NCBI GenBank assembly: GCA_964354155.1
Contig: CAYGYG010000005.1
Location: forward strand, 72,428 to 136,427
DNA: 64,000 bases
Origin: CAYGYG01 sp964354155
Lineage (GTDB): Bacteria; Hydrothermota; Tepidihabitantia; SM23-42; CAYGYG01
Reading direction: 5' to 3'
Below are positions 41,760-49,850 of this stretch, piece by piece. The position numbers and the translations under genes were made by a program. Position 1 is the first letter of the stretch; every line of letters starts with the position of its first letter. The notes under the pieces were generated by a model. It had not been told where the DNA came from. It made no database searches and saw only the letters and a program-made list of their open reading frames with translations.

Positions 41760-42357
41760 TCAAATAGCCAGTTTGCTCAAGAGAATCCTCCGGCCGGTCA
41801 CCAAAGCGCTGGCGCTTTGGCACGTCGCGCCCAACGCGGTTACGTTCACCGGCTTCACCTTTTCCGTTGTCGGCGCATTCTTCTTCAGCCGGGGGCGCTT
41901 CACCGCGGGCGGCATTATGCTGCTGCTGAGCGGCTTTCTCGACATGATTGACGGTGAATTGTCGCGCCGCGAGAACCGGGTGACGCGCTTCGGGGCTTTT
42001 CTCGATTCAACTCTGGACCGGGCCGGTGAGTCGGCGGTCTTCACCGGAATCGCCCTGCATCTGGTCGGGCTCGATGTTCGCTACGCCGCCCTGGCCATGG
42101 TTGCGTTGGCCGGTTCGCTCCTGGTCAGCTATACGCGGGCCCGGGCCGAAGGCCTGGACCTGCCCGGCCGGGTCGGCCTGTTCGAGCGGGGGGTACGCCT
42201 TTTCCTCTTGCTCGTGGGTTCATTCCTGGGGCCGAGGGTCATGACGGTCGTCCTTTTGATTCTCGTCCTCGGCACGCTGTCGACGGTTGTCCATCGCGTG
42301 CTTTTTGTCTATGAGAAATATCGGGCCGGGGGGCCGGACCGAATGTCCGGCACGTAA
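41752..42357 (+). CDS. CDP-alcohol phosphatidyltransferase
   Basis: A 201-residue membrane enzyme with about five or six helices. The catalytic signature is DMIDGELSRRENRVTRFGAF followed by LDSTLDRAGE. It matches D-x2-D-G-x2-A-R-x8-9-G-x3-D-x3-D except that the Ala is Ser. By family it joins a CDP-activated lipid or alcohol to an acceptor alcohol (phosphatidylglycerol-phosphate, phosphatidylinositol-phosphate or similar); the acceptor cannot be told. Start ATG 41752 overlaps rsmI by 8 bases (GTG 41749 also possible), and the stop shares one base with hflX (TAATG). Confidence 0.9.
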   Translation: MIDQIASLLKRILRPVTKALALWHVAPNAVTFTGFTFSVVGAFFFSRGRFTAGGIMLLLSGFLDMIDGELSRRENRVTRFGAFLDSTLDRAGESAVFTGIALHLVGLDVRYAALAMVALAGSLLVSYTRARAEGLDLPGRVGLFERGVRLFLLLVGSFLGPRVMTVVLLILVLGTLSTVVHRVLFVYEKYRAGGPDRMSGT

Positions 42358-43559
42358 TGGAGAGCCGGGGTGAAAGAGTTCTTTTGGTCGGTCTGGCGCA
42401 GTCTTCCCACGAGCGCTGGTCGAAGATCGATTCGTTAGAAGAGCTGGCTTACCTCAGCGAGACCGCGCGGGCGAAGGTGGTTGAGAAGATCCTTCAGGTC
42501 CGTGAACGCATCCACCCGGCAACCGTCGTCGGCCGCGGTAAGGTCGTGGAACTTGCCAACCTCGGCCGGCAATTCCGGATCGATCTTTTGATCTTTGACC
42601 TTGAGCTATCCGCCAGCCAGATTCGAAACATCGAAGGTCTCTCGAGTATCCGTACCATCGACCGGACCACGCTGATCCTTGACATCTTCGCGCAGCACGC
42701 CAGTACCCGGGAAGCGAAACTGCAGGTCGAGCTGGCTCAGCTTGAGTATCGATTACCCCGCTTGGCCGGCAAAGGGGTTGAGCTTTCCCGCCTCGGGGGC
42801 GGCATTGGCACCCGCGGTCCGGGCGAACGCAAGCTGGAGGTTGACCGGCGCCGCATCCGGACCCGGATCAGCGTTTTGAAGAAGGCTCTGAAGAAAATCG
42901 AGACCGAACGCCGGGAGCAGCGTAAGGAACGGTCGGGGATGTTCAATGTGTCGATCGTCGGTTACACCAACGCCGGCAAGTCATCGCTCTTAAACGCCAT
43001 GACCCGGGCCCATGTCAAGGTTGACGATATGCTTTTCTCGACTTTGGATCCCCATACCAGCATTCTCTACTTCTCACCCCGGAAACGGATCCTGCTCACC
43101 GACACCGTCGGTTTTATCAAGAACTTGCCGCACTCGCTGGTGGCCTCGTTCCGGGCGACCCTGGAGGAAGTCAGGCGGGCGGATCTGGTGCTCCATGTCG
43201 TTGACCTGGCGCAGAGCGGCTGGGAAGAGAGGATCGAGGCGGTCGAGAAGGTCTTGGTTGAGATCGATGCCGACACGAGACCCCAGCTTCTTGTTTTCAA
43301 TAAGATCGATCGGGTCTTTGAGACTAACGTTATGCGGCGGCTCGAGAAGGACTTTCCCAAGCGGGTGTGCGTTTCGGCCAAGTACGGGGACGGTCTCGAG
43401 GAATTCAAGAAGCTTCTGTATAAGATCGCCTTCGGCGGCAAGACCAAGACCCTGCGGTTGGCGCGCAACCAGTGGGACCGGATGCCGGAAATCTACCGGC
43501 AGTATGAGGTGCTTGAGATCAGGGAGCAGGGCGACCGGATTTTGGTGAAAGTGCGGTAG
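42357..43559 (+). CDS. hflX: Ribosome-associated GTPase HflX
   Basis: A 400-residue TRAFAC GTPase. The N-terminal HflX domain has ARAKVVEKILQVRERIHPATVVGRGKV and the glycine-rich GIGTRGPGERKLE linker. The G domain follows with G1 GYTNAGKSSLLNAM, G3 DTVGFIKNLPHSL and G4 NKIDR. HflX splits stalled or hibernating 70S ribosomes, typically under heat stress. It ends the operon that starts at 40126. No hairpin terminator follows directly; the next 250 bases are an intergenic repeat. Confidence 0.96.
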   Translation: MESRGERVLLVGLAQSSHERWSKIDSLEELAYLSETARAKVVEKILQVRERIHPATVVGRGKVVELANLGRQFRIDLLIFDLELSASQIRNIEGLSSIRTIDRTTLILDIFAQHASTREAKLQVELAQLEYRLPRLAGKGVELSRLGGGIGTRGPGERKLEVDRRRIRTRISVLKKALKKIETERREQRKERSGMFNVSIVGYTNAGKSSLLNAMTRAHVKVDDMLFSTLDPHTSILYFSPRKRILLTDTVGFIKNLPHSLVASFRATLEEVRRADLVLHVVDLAQSGWEERIEAVEKVLVEIDADTRPQLLVFNKIDRVFETNVMRRLEKDFPKRVCVSAKYGDGLEEFKKLLYKIAFGGKTKTLRLARNQWDRMPEIYRQYEVLEIREQGDRILVKVR

Positions 43560-43565
43560 CCAGTA

Positions 43566-43815
43566 TACGACTTTAACTTTTTTAATAATGCGGATAGAAT
43601 TCAGGTTCGTGGGCTCATATTCGCCCAAATAAAGGTTTACGACGAGGCTTGGTCCATTTGCGATCAGTATGGCTCCATCTAAAGTTAGGGCGCCACCCTA
43701 ATCCGTCTGAGGCGGACGCCCTTTGGCCGTGGCGTGGCTTAGGTTCTGCCCGTGGCTCAGATGAGCCTCACTTCACCTAAAATCTATCCTTTTCTTGTCT
43801 CTTGCAAGAGTCGTG
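43566..43815 (+). repeat. Intergenic repeat with terminal inverted repeats, copy 2
   Basis: Shares ordered blocks with 14027-14376: CTCATATTCGCCCAA, AAAGTTAG, CCCTAATCCG with a TCCGTCTGAGGCGGA palindrome (43702-43716), CGCCCTTTGG and GTGGCTCAGATGA. The right end TGCAAGAGTCGTG (43803-43815) is the exact inverse complement of the left end of copy 1; the left end TACGACTTTAACT is a weaker match. It is ~100 bp shorter than copy 1. It is non-coding and lies between hflX and the terminator of the facing peptidase gene. Confidence 0.6.
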
Positions 43816-43840
43816 TCAGTATTCAAACAAGATGGAAAAA

Positions 43841-43868
43841 GACAAAGGCCCCGCATGGGGCCTTTGTC
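43841..43868 (-). terminator. Terminator of the first M28 peptidase gene
   Basis: A perfect 12-bp stem GACAAAGGCCCC / GGGGCCTTTGTC with a 4-nt loop. On the minus strand it is followed by TTTTTCC, 20 bases past the peptidase stop. Confidence 0.9.
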
Positions 43869-43888
43869 TTCCAATGGACTGTCTCGTA

Positions 43889-45487
43889 CTAGTCAAGGAC
43901 TACGAACTTCCCGGTGCTAGTCTTGTCCCCGGAACGGTACTGGGCAAAGTACACGCCCGGTTTCAGGGTCAACCGTAGTCCGTGATTAGGAGTGACGACA
44001 TGGGCCTTCGTGTTCACCAGTTGGCCGGCAACGTCGTAGATATCGATCGCGCCGCGCGCCGCGCCGGGGTCGGTCATCTCAAACTGAACGACGCGCCGCG
44101 TGGGGTTCGATCTGATTGCGAGAGGTCCGGCGCGGTTGATGGCCACCGTATTCTGTTCAGCCACACCCGGGAAGACCGTGTCGGGCTCGGCCAGCTCCAG
44201 TATTGACGCCACCATGCACTTGACGACTTTGCAGTAGTAGACCGTATCCAGGGTAGTGATCCGGTCGTTGACCGTATGGTACCACGGGTTCGCATCATCC
44301 TCGAAAACGTCTACGGCTTCGTAGCCGTTCTGCCAGAACGAGTAATGGTCGGAATTGGCCGGGGCACTGGTCGAGACCCGTATGCGCAGGCCAAGACTGT
44401 AGTCAATGTTCATCTGGTTGAACTTGGTGCTTAGCGCTATTGATCCCGGACGGTTGGCATTACAACAGCGGACTGAGTCGAAGTTCGAAGTTTCATAAGC
44501 GATCATATCGCCGTTGAAGTAGCCTCGGATCGAATCACCCCGCGCCCGGGCCTGGCTTGCGTAAGCGGCACTGCCATATAGACCTTGCTCTTCAGAGTTC
44601 CAGGCGACGAACTTGATCGTGCGCTTGAAGGGAATCCCGCGGATGTATTTCGCGGCAATCAGTCCGGCGACGGTGCCGGTGAGGTTGTCGTCGGCGCCGG
44701 GAGCGTTGCCGGTACTCGGCACGTCGTCGATATGACCGCCGATAAGATACTGTTGTCTTGGGTAGATACGCCCCACGCGGGTGGCAATCACGTTGCTGTC
44801 CTGATTGAACAGGTGATAGGCAACCGAGTCGACGCCGTACGACTGCACTCGCTCAACGTAGTATCTAAGCGCGACCGAATTCTTCGTATTAGTATAGTAA
44901 CGGCTGCGGATCGTATCGGTTCGGCCCCCGACCGTGACTGGATTCTCTCCGGAGAGGTCGCGGATGAACCGGGCCAGCTCGCCGGGCGTTATCTGGTTGA
45001 TAACCCACTGCACAACCGCATTGTACTTGGTGCCCGAGGTGATTACCGGTGCGAACCGGTGCGGCAGGACAATCGGCTGACGCGGGACGTGAGCGATATG
45101 ATAGCGTAGGTTGGGCAGGTACTCAATCATCGGGGGTTGTCCGACGACGAGGAACATCCCGGCGTAGGGCACAAGAATCCGGGCGTATTCGGCGACGACT
45201 TTAGATGCCCCTTCGAGGTCGTATTCCCCGGGCGGGGTGACGATAAAAAACTCGCCCTGGCTCGGCGCGGCGCCGAAGTCCTGATAGGTGATGCCCCTCT
45301 GGTCCAGATGGGCAGCCTGTTCAGGATTCAAGACCCCGACATAGCTGTTCGCCATCTGGGCGTAAAACGCGATGCCGAGGCCGGACAGAATGTCGAGTTG
45401 TGCGCCATCGGCCGGGAATACCTGCACCAGATTGCCTGCGGCCGCGGTGACGGCAATCGATACTGCTACGACAAATAGACACCTCAT
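43889..45487 (-). CDS. Secreted M28-family zinc peptidase with type IX sorting domain (paralogue 1)
   Basis: The start at 45487 is set by AAGGAGG (plus 45492-45498, reverse strand), giving 532 residues. A signal peptide (MRCLFVVAVSIAVTAAAG) is followed by a ~150-residue N-terminal domain, then an M28 aminopeptidase domain. The zinc-site segments are GGHIDDVP, NAPGADDN, NSEEQGLYGS, NGDMIAYE and WYHTVNDR. The C-terminal ~80 residues form a PorSS-type sorting domain (RSNPTRRVVQFEM, IDIYDVAGQLV, LKPGVYFAQYRSG...KFVVLD). It should cross the inner membrane by Sec and the outer membrane by the SprA-type translocon encoded at 54195. A close paralogue lies at 48178-49773. Substrate unknown. Confidence 0.93.
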   Translation of the reverse strand: MRCLFVVAVSIAVTAAAGNLVQVFPADGAQLDILSGLGIAFYAQMANSYVGVLNPEQAAHLDQRGITYQDFGAAPSQGEFFIVTPPGEYDLEGASKVVAEYARILVPYAGMFLVVGQPPMIEYLPNLRYHIAHVPRQPIVLPHRFAPVITSGTKYNAVVQWVINQITPGELARFIRDLSGENPVTVGGRTDTIRSRYYTNTKNSVALRYYVERVQSYGVDSVAYHLFNQDSNVIATRVGRIYPRQQYLIGGHIDDVPSTGNAPGADDNLTGTVAGLIAAKYIRGIPFKRTIKFVAWNSEEQGLYGSAAYASQARARGDSIRGYFNGDMIAYETSNFDSVRCCNANRPGSIALSTKFNQMNIDYSLGLRIRVSTSAPANSDHYSFWQNGYEAVDVFEDDANPWYHTVNDRITTLDTVYYCKVVKCMVASILELAEPDTVFPGVAEQNTVAINRAGPLAIRSNPTRRVVQFEMTDPGAARGAIDIYDVAGQLVNTKAHVVTPNHGLRLTLKPGVYFAQYRSGDKTSTGKFVVLD

Positions 45488-45525
45488 AAAACCTCCTTGA
45501 TTCAGAGTCGGTGCGAACACGCATT

Positions 45526-45553
45526 AGCGTAACTGAAAAGACCGGCTTGTCAA
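45526..45553 (-). promoter_or_regulatory. Promoter of the first M28 peptidase gene
   Basis: On the minus strand, TTGACA (45548-45553), a 16-nt spacer and a weaker -10 TACGCT (45526-45531). The predicted leader is ~32 nt and contains AAGGAGG. Confidence 0.6.
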
Positions 45554-45604
45554 GAACAATGTCGACGACTGCCGATGGCTCGTCGGGCGCGTCGAAATTC
45601 TGGG

Positions 45605-45632
45605 TTGACTTCGATACGATTTGTGGTAGAAT
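45605..45632 (+). promoter_or_regulatory. Promoter of the acylphosphatase-carboxylase operon
   Basis: TTGACT (45605-45610), a 16-nt spacer and TAGAAT (45627-45632). ATG 45642 is 10 nt after the -10 box, so the leader is 0-3 nt. It diverges from the peptidase promoter 52 bases away. Confidence 0.75.
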
Positions 45633-45641
45633 GAATCGACG

Positions 45642-45926
45642 ATGGAACCCGCACGAGCCCACCTCTTGATATCAGGAAGAGTCCAGGGGGTATGTTTTCG
45701 AGCGTATGCCGAAGAAGAGGCACAAAGTCTCGGGCTCAAGGGATGGGTGAAGAACCTGCTGGACGGCCGGGTCGAAGTGGTATGCGAGGGCGAGAAAGAT
45801 GATGTTGAGAGATTCGTAGAATGGTGCCATCGCGGACCGCCCGGTGCCCTGGTGCGGGATATCGATGTCGGCTGGGAGACGGTCACCGACGAATTCGATG
45901 CGTTCACGATCGAGTATGGCCATTAA
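45642..45926 (+). CDS. acyP: Acylphosphatase
   Basis: A 94-residue ferredoxin-fold enzyme that hydrolyses acyl phosphates. The phosphate loop is GRVQGVCFRAYAEEEA (catalytic Arg; the usual VGFR Gly is Cys) and the catalytic Asn is in GWVKNLLDGRVEVVCEG. It is normal in length. The reading frame overlaps the biotin carboxylase start by 11 bases, so the two are coupled. Carboxyphosphate is an intermediate of biotin carboxylase, which makes the pairing suggestive, but this is speculation. The transcript is probably leaderless or nearly so. Confidence 0.92.
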   Translation: MEPARAHLLISGRVQGVCFRAYAEEEAQSLGLKGWVKNLLDGRVEVVCEGEKDDVERFVEWCHRGPPGALVRDIDVGWETVTDEFDAFTIEYGH

Positions 45927-47415
45927 GAAGATCCTCGTTGCCAATCGCGGGGAGATTGCCGTCCGCATCATGCGGGCCTGCCGCGAAATGGACATCGCCA
46001 CGGTCGCAATCTATTCTGAAGCCGATCGCAATGGACTTCACGTCCGGTACGCCGATGAGGCTTACTGCATCGGACCGCCCCCGTCCGGTGAGAGCTACCT
46101 CCGGATTGACAAGATCATCGACACCGCCCTGAAAGCCAAGGTCGCAGCGATCCATCCCGGCTACGGATTTCTTGCCGAAAACAGCAGTTTCGTCGAAGCC
46201 TGTGAGGCAAACAAGATAGTCTACATCGGTCCGAATAGCAGGGCGACAAAGCTGCTTGGTGACAAGACCAACGCCCGCAAGGCGATGAGCGCGGCCGGCG
46301 TGGCGATCGTGCCCGGAACCAAAGACCCGATCAAGGATGAGAAAGAAGCCGCGGGAATCGCCGCTCAAATCGGCTACCCGGTTTTGATCAAGGCGGCGGG
46401 GGGTGGCGGCGGCAAGGGGATGAGAATCGTCGACAAACCCGAGGAGCTTGCCCGGGCTTTGAAATCGGCCGCGGCCGAGGCGGCTTCGGCTTTTGGCGAC
46501 CCGACGATCTACATCGAAAAGTACATTACCCAGCCAAGACATGTGGAAATACAGATTCTGGCCGACAACCATGGCAATGTCGTTCATTTGAATGAGCGTG
46601 AATGCTCGGTCCAGCGCCGCTACCAGAAGATGATTGAGGAGTCGCCTTCGCCGATCGTCAATGCTGAGCTCAGGCAGGAGATGGGTGAGGCCGCGAAAAA
46701 AGCAGCCCGGGCCGCCAACTATAACAACGCCGGCACCGTGGAGTTTTTGGTTGACGCGGCGAGGAAGTTCTATTTTCTCGAAGTCAATGCGCGGCTTCAG
46801 GTTGAGCATCCGGTAACCGAGCTTGTGACCGGAATCGACATCGTCAAGGAGCAGATCAATATTGCCGGCGGCGAGGAGCTTAGGTTCACGCAGGCTGAAA
46901 TCCCCCTACGGGGTGCGGCCCTTGAATGTCGCATCTCAGCTGAAGACCCGGACAACAGCTTCATGCCCTCGACCGGTCGGGTTGTAGGCTTATCCTGGCC
47001 CGGCGGGCCCGGAGTTCGGGTCGAAAGCGGCATCAGCGAGGGTTTCGAGATTCCGATCTATTACGATCCGCTGATTGCCAAGCTCTTGACCTGGGGCAAA
47101 GACCGCAATGAAGCGATAGGTCGTATGAGGCGGGCGCTTGACGAGTTCTGGATCAAGGGGGTCAAGACAACGACCCCGTTCCACCGCCGGATTCTTGATG
47201 ACGCGGAGTTTCTCGCCGGCCAGTACGATACGCATTTTGTGGCCCGCTTTCTGGAACGCGGGATGCCCCGGGGCGCTGACGACGAACAGCTTGCGGTACT
47301 AGCGGCGGTGGTGGCGCACCTGAAGCTTAAGGCGAAGACTTCTCTTCAGGTCGAAGCCGGCACCACGGAAAGCAAATGGCGGGTGACCGGACGCTGGCAG
47401 GGGATGCGGCGCTAG
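45916..47415 (+). CDS. accC: Biotin carboxylase, second copy
   Basis: I start it at ATG 45916 (MAIKKILVANRGEIAVRI), which overlaps acyP by 11 bases; an in-frame ATG at 45844 lies inside acyP. The 499-residue ATP-grasp enzyme has GGGGKGMR, ERECSVQRRYQKMIEESPSP, FLEVNARLQVEHPVTE and a full C-terminal cap. After the cap there is a short tail ending RVTGRWQGMRR. Together with the carrier at 47486 it forms a second carboxylase half-reaction unit. It could serve acetyl-CoA, propionyl-CoA or pyruvate carboxylation, or an oxo-acid decarboxylase. No carboxyltransferase is encoded nearby. Confidence 0.95.
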   Translation: MAIKKILVANRGEIAVRIMRACREMDIATVAIYSEADRNGLHVRYADEAYCIGPPPSGESYLRIDKIIDTALKAKVAAIHPGYGFLAENSSFVEACEANKIVYIGPNSRATKLLGDKTNARKAMSAAGVAIVPGTKDPIKDEKEAAGIAAQIGYPVLIKAAGGGGGKGMRIVDKPEELARALKSAAAEAASAFGDPTIYIEKYITQPRHVEIQILADNHGNVVHLNERECSVQRRYQKMIEESPSPIVNAELRQEMGEAAKKAARAANYNNAGTVEFLVDAARKFYFLEVNARLQVEHPVTELVTGIDIVKEQINIAGGEELRFTQAEIPLRGAALECRISAEDPDNSFMPSTGRVVGLSWPGGPGVRVESGISEGFEIPIYYDPLIAKLLTWGKDRNEAIGRMRRALDEFWIKGVKTTTPFHRRILDDAEFLAGQYDTHFVARFLERGMPRGADDEQLAVLAAVVAHLKLKAKTSLQVEAGTTESKWRVTGRWQGMRR

Positions 47416-47473
47416 TGTCATGTCCTGCAAATACATTTACTGCAGAAAGGTCATTTAAGCGACAGGACACTAG
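47412..47473 (+). repeat. Imperfect palindromic element between accC2 and the carrier gene
   Basis: CTAGTGTCATGTCCTG (47412-47427) is complementary to CAGGACACTAG (47463-47473) except for a 5-nt bulge. It includes the accC2 stop codon. It could be a REP-like repeat or an mRNA structure that differentially stabilises the two cistrons. Confidence 0.6.
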
Positions 47474-47485
47474 GACGAATTGACC

Positions 47486-48004
47486 ATGGCTCTCGTTACA
47501 ACCATCGGCGACAAAAAGCATAAGGTCGAGGTGAAGGAGTTCTCAAGCCGCAAGGGGGAAGAGGTCTTCAAAATTCAAGTCGGACCCAAGACCTATGAAG
47601 TCGATGTTTCTTCCTTCAGCGGCCCGGGACGCCTTTCGATGCTGGTTGATAACCGCTCCTATGATGTCGATATCGACCAGGATGGTGAAGAGCTTCTGGT
47701 CACGGTGCGAGGGCGGACCTACCGGGTTACGGTCGAGGATGAAATCAGGGAGAAGATGCTGGGCAAGAGCAAGGCCCGTGCCGGCACCGGCGAACTGCTG
47801 GTCAAGGCCCCGATGCCGGGCATGGTCGTGGCTCTCGAAGTGAAAGAAGGCGATACCGTAAAGAGCGGCCAGGGGTTGGTCGTCCTGGAAGCGATGAAGA
47901 TGCAGAACGAGCTCCGTTCGCCCCGGGCCGGCAGGGTCACGACGGTCAAGGTTAAGCCGGGCGACAAGGTCAACGGCGGCGATACTCTGCTTGTGATTGG
48001 CTGA
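47486..48004 (+). CDS. Biotin carboxyl carrier protein, second copy
   Basis: A 172-residue protein starting at ATG 47486 (MALVTTIGDKKHKVEV); an in-frame TTG lies 6 bases upstream. The N-terminal ~95 residues are a beta domain (VSSFSGPGRLSMLVDNRSYDV) like that of the other carrier at 7637. The C-terminal biotinyl domain has KAPMPGMVV and the biotinylation motif EAMKMQNE. It pairs with the upstream biotin carboxylase, 70 bases away across a palindromic element. A bidirectional terminator follows. The two carrier proteins differ enough to serve separate enzymes. Confidence 0.92.
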   Translation: MALVTTIGDKKHKVEVKEFSSRKGEEVFKIQVGPKTYEVDVSSFSGPGRLSMLVDNRSYDVDIDQDGEELLVTVRGRTYRVTVEDEIREKMLGKSKARAGTGELLVKAPMPGMVVALEVKEGDTVKSGQGLVVLEAMKMQNELRSPRAGRVTTVKVKPGDKVNGGDTLLVIG

Positions 48005-48124
48005 CGGCCCGACTGAACCACAGTTGCTTACCGCAGACGCAACGCTCGACTCCGGGGGCCGGTAGTTAGGTGGTCGCCGGGAAAGGTTTAGAAAAGTATA
48101 CGCCTGCCCCCAAGGTGGTTCGAC

Positions 48125-48150
48125 AAAAAAGGCCCGGGCGGGCCTTTTTT
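48125..48150 (+). terminator. Bidirectional terminator between carrier 2 and M28 paralogue 2
   Basis: AAAAAAGGCCC and GGGCCTTTTTT form an 11-bp stem around a 4-nt loop, giving a T-run on both strands. It serves the plus-strand carboxylase operon and the minus-strand peptidase gene that converge here. Confidence 0.92.
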
Positions 48151-48177
48151 GATTTCGGATGATAAGCTATTGCCGTA

Positions 48178-49773
48178 TCATTCCAACATCACGAACTTTC
48201 TGGTTATCGTGCTGCCGTCAAGCCGGCATTTGGCGAAATAGACGCCGGCCGGCAGTTCCAGCGTGACGGGTTGATTGACCAGAACTGGTTGGTCGACGCC
48301 AGTCACGAGCTTACCGGTGGCATCGTAGATGGCAAGCTCGCCCATCTTTACCGTCAAGCCGTTGATGGTGAACTGAACCGAGCGGCGCGCCGGATTGGGA
48401 TGGACCGTGAGCCGGGAGCCGGCAAGTGCGCCCGGACTCTCTTCCGCGACGCCGGGAAAGAGCGTATCAGGCTCAGCCAATTCAAGGAGGGTCGCGACCA
48501 TGCACTTCACGACACGGCAGAAGTAGAGCGTATCAAGGGTGGTGATGCGGTCACTGGTGGTGTGATAGTACGGGTTGTTGTCGCTCTCGATATTGCAGAT
48601 CGCATCATAGCCGTTGATCCAGAACGAATACATGTCAGACCAGGAAGGCGCCTGGGTCGAGACGCGGACCCGCAGGGCGAGGCTGTAGTCGGTGTTCATC
48701 TGGACGAATTTGTTGCTGATTGTCACCGAGCCGGGTCGGCCCGCGTTGTAACACCAGATGTAATCCATACTGGAAGTCTCATAGGCCAGCATGTCGCCGT
48801 TCAGATAGCCCCGGATGGAATCGCCGCGGCCCGCGGCTTCACCTGCATAGTAGTCGCTGCCGATAAGACCCTGTTCTTCGGCGTTCCAGGCCACGAACTT
48901 GATGGTGTGTTTAAATGGTATGCCCCGGATGTACTTGGCGGCGATGAGACCGGCTATGGTTCCGGTGGCGTTGTCGTCGGCGCCCGGCGCGTTACCCGAG
49001 CTGGGCACATCGTCGATGTGGCCGCCGATCAGATACTGACGTCTTGGGTAGACCCGGCCGACGCGGGTGGCAATGACGTTGCTGTCGGCGTTAAACAGGT
49101 GATAGGCAATTGAATCGACACCGTAAGACTGCATTTTTTCATAGTAGTACTTGAGCGCTACCGAGTTCTTGACGTTGTAAGTATACCGGCTGCGAATCGT
49201 ATCGGTTCGTCCGCCGACGACCACCGCGTTCTCGCCGGAAAGGTCGCGGACCAGGCGCGCCAGTTCTCCCGGGGTAATCTGGTCGATGACCCATTTGACG
49301 ACGGCGTTGTATCTTGAGGGTGAGGCCGGTTCGGGCCGGAACGAGGAGTTGAAAACAATGGGCCGCCGGTTGACACGGGTGATGTGACAGCGGCGCGAGG
49401 GCAGGTATTCAATCATTGCCGGGCTGCCGACTACGAAAAAGGAACCGGAATGTTCGAACAGAACACCCGCATAGTCGGACACAAGGTGGCGGGCGTCGGC
49501 CATCTTCATGTCTGCAGGCGGGGCGACAATGTAGAAGTCGCCCTGGGTCGGGACCGGGCCGAGCTCGCGATAGGTGATTCCATACTGATCGAGTACGGCT
49601 GCCTGGCCGGGGGTAATGACTCCCACGTAGCTGTCATCGAGTCGCGCATAAAGGTCGAGGTTCATCGTACCGAGCCGGTCAAGGTCGGTGCTGCCGGCGG
49701 GAAAGACCGCGACCAAGTTGCCGGCACTGGAGACAACAGATAACAGAGCACAGCATGCGAAAATGTATTTCAT
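48178..49773 (-). CDS. Secreted M28-family zinc peptidase with type IX sorting domain (paralogue 2)
   Basis: A 531-residue paralogue of the 43889-45487 protein with the same domain order: signal peptide (MKYIFACCALLSVVSSAG), N-terminal ~150-residue domain, and M28 domain (GGHIDDVPSSGNAPGADDN, NAEEQGLIGSDYY, NGDMLAYE, YYHTTSDRITTLD). The C-terminal sorting domain has VHPNPARRSVQFTI, LAIYDATGKLV and LPAGVYFAKCR. AAGGAGG (plus 49780-49786) sits 6 nt from the ATG. One substitution near the active site (WSDMYSFW for NSDHYSFW) may affect metal or substrate binding. Sec plus type IX-like export to the surface is expected. Confidence 0.93.
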   Translation of the reverse strand: MKYIFACCALLSVVSSAGNLVAVFPAGSTDLDRLGTMNLDLYARLDDSYVGVITPGQAAVLDQYGITYRELGPVPTQGDFYIVAPPADMKMADARHLVSDYAGVLFEHSGSFFVVGSPAMIEYLPSRRCHITRVNRRPIVFNSSFRPEPASPSRYNAVVKWVIDQITPGELARLVRDLSGENAVVVGGRTDTIRSRYTYNVKNSVALKYYYEKMQSYGVDSIAYHLFNADSNVIATRVGRVYPRRQYLIGGHIDDVPSSGNAPGADDNATGTIAGLIAAKYIRGIPFKHTIKFVAWNAEEQGLIGSDYYAGEAAGRGDSIRGYLNGDMLAYETSSMDYIWCYNAGRPGSVTISNKFVQMNTDYSLALRVRVSTQAPSWSDMYSFWINGYDAICNIESDNNPYYHTTSDRITTLDTLYFCRVVKCMVATLLELAEPDTLFPGVAEESPGALAGSRLTVHPNPARRSVQFTINGLTVKMGELAIYDATGKLVTGVDQPVLVNQPVTLELPAGVYFAKCRLDGSTITRKFVMLE

Positions 49774-49814
49774 GAAGAGCCTCCTTGGCTTGAGAAAAGA
49801 CCTAATTATGACAA

Positions 49815-49842
49815 AGGGTAGCGGGTTTTACCGCTTTGTCAA
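49815..49842 (-). promoter_or_regulatory. Promoter of M28 paralogue 2
   Basis: On the minus strand, TTGACA (49837-49842), a 16-nt spacer and a weak -10 TACCCT (49815-49820). A ~35-nt leader with AAGGAGG follows. Confidence 0.55.
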
Positions 49843-49850
49843 CAATCTTC

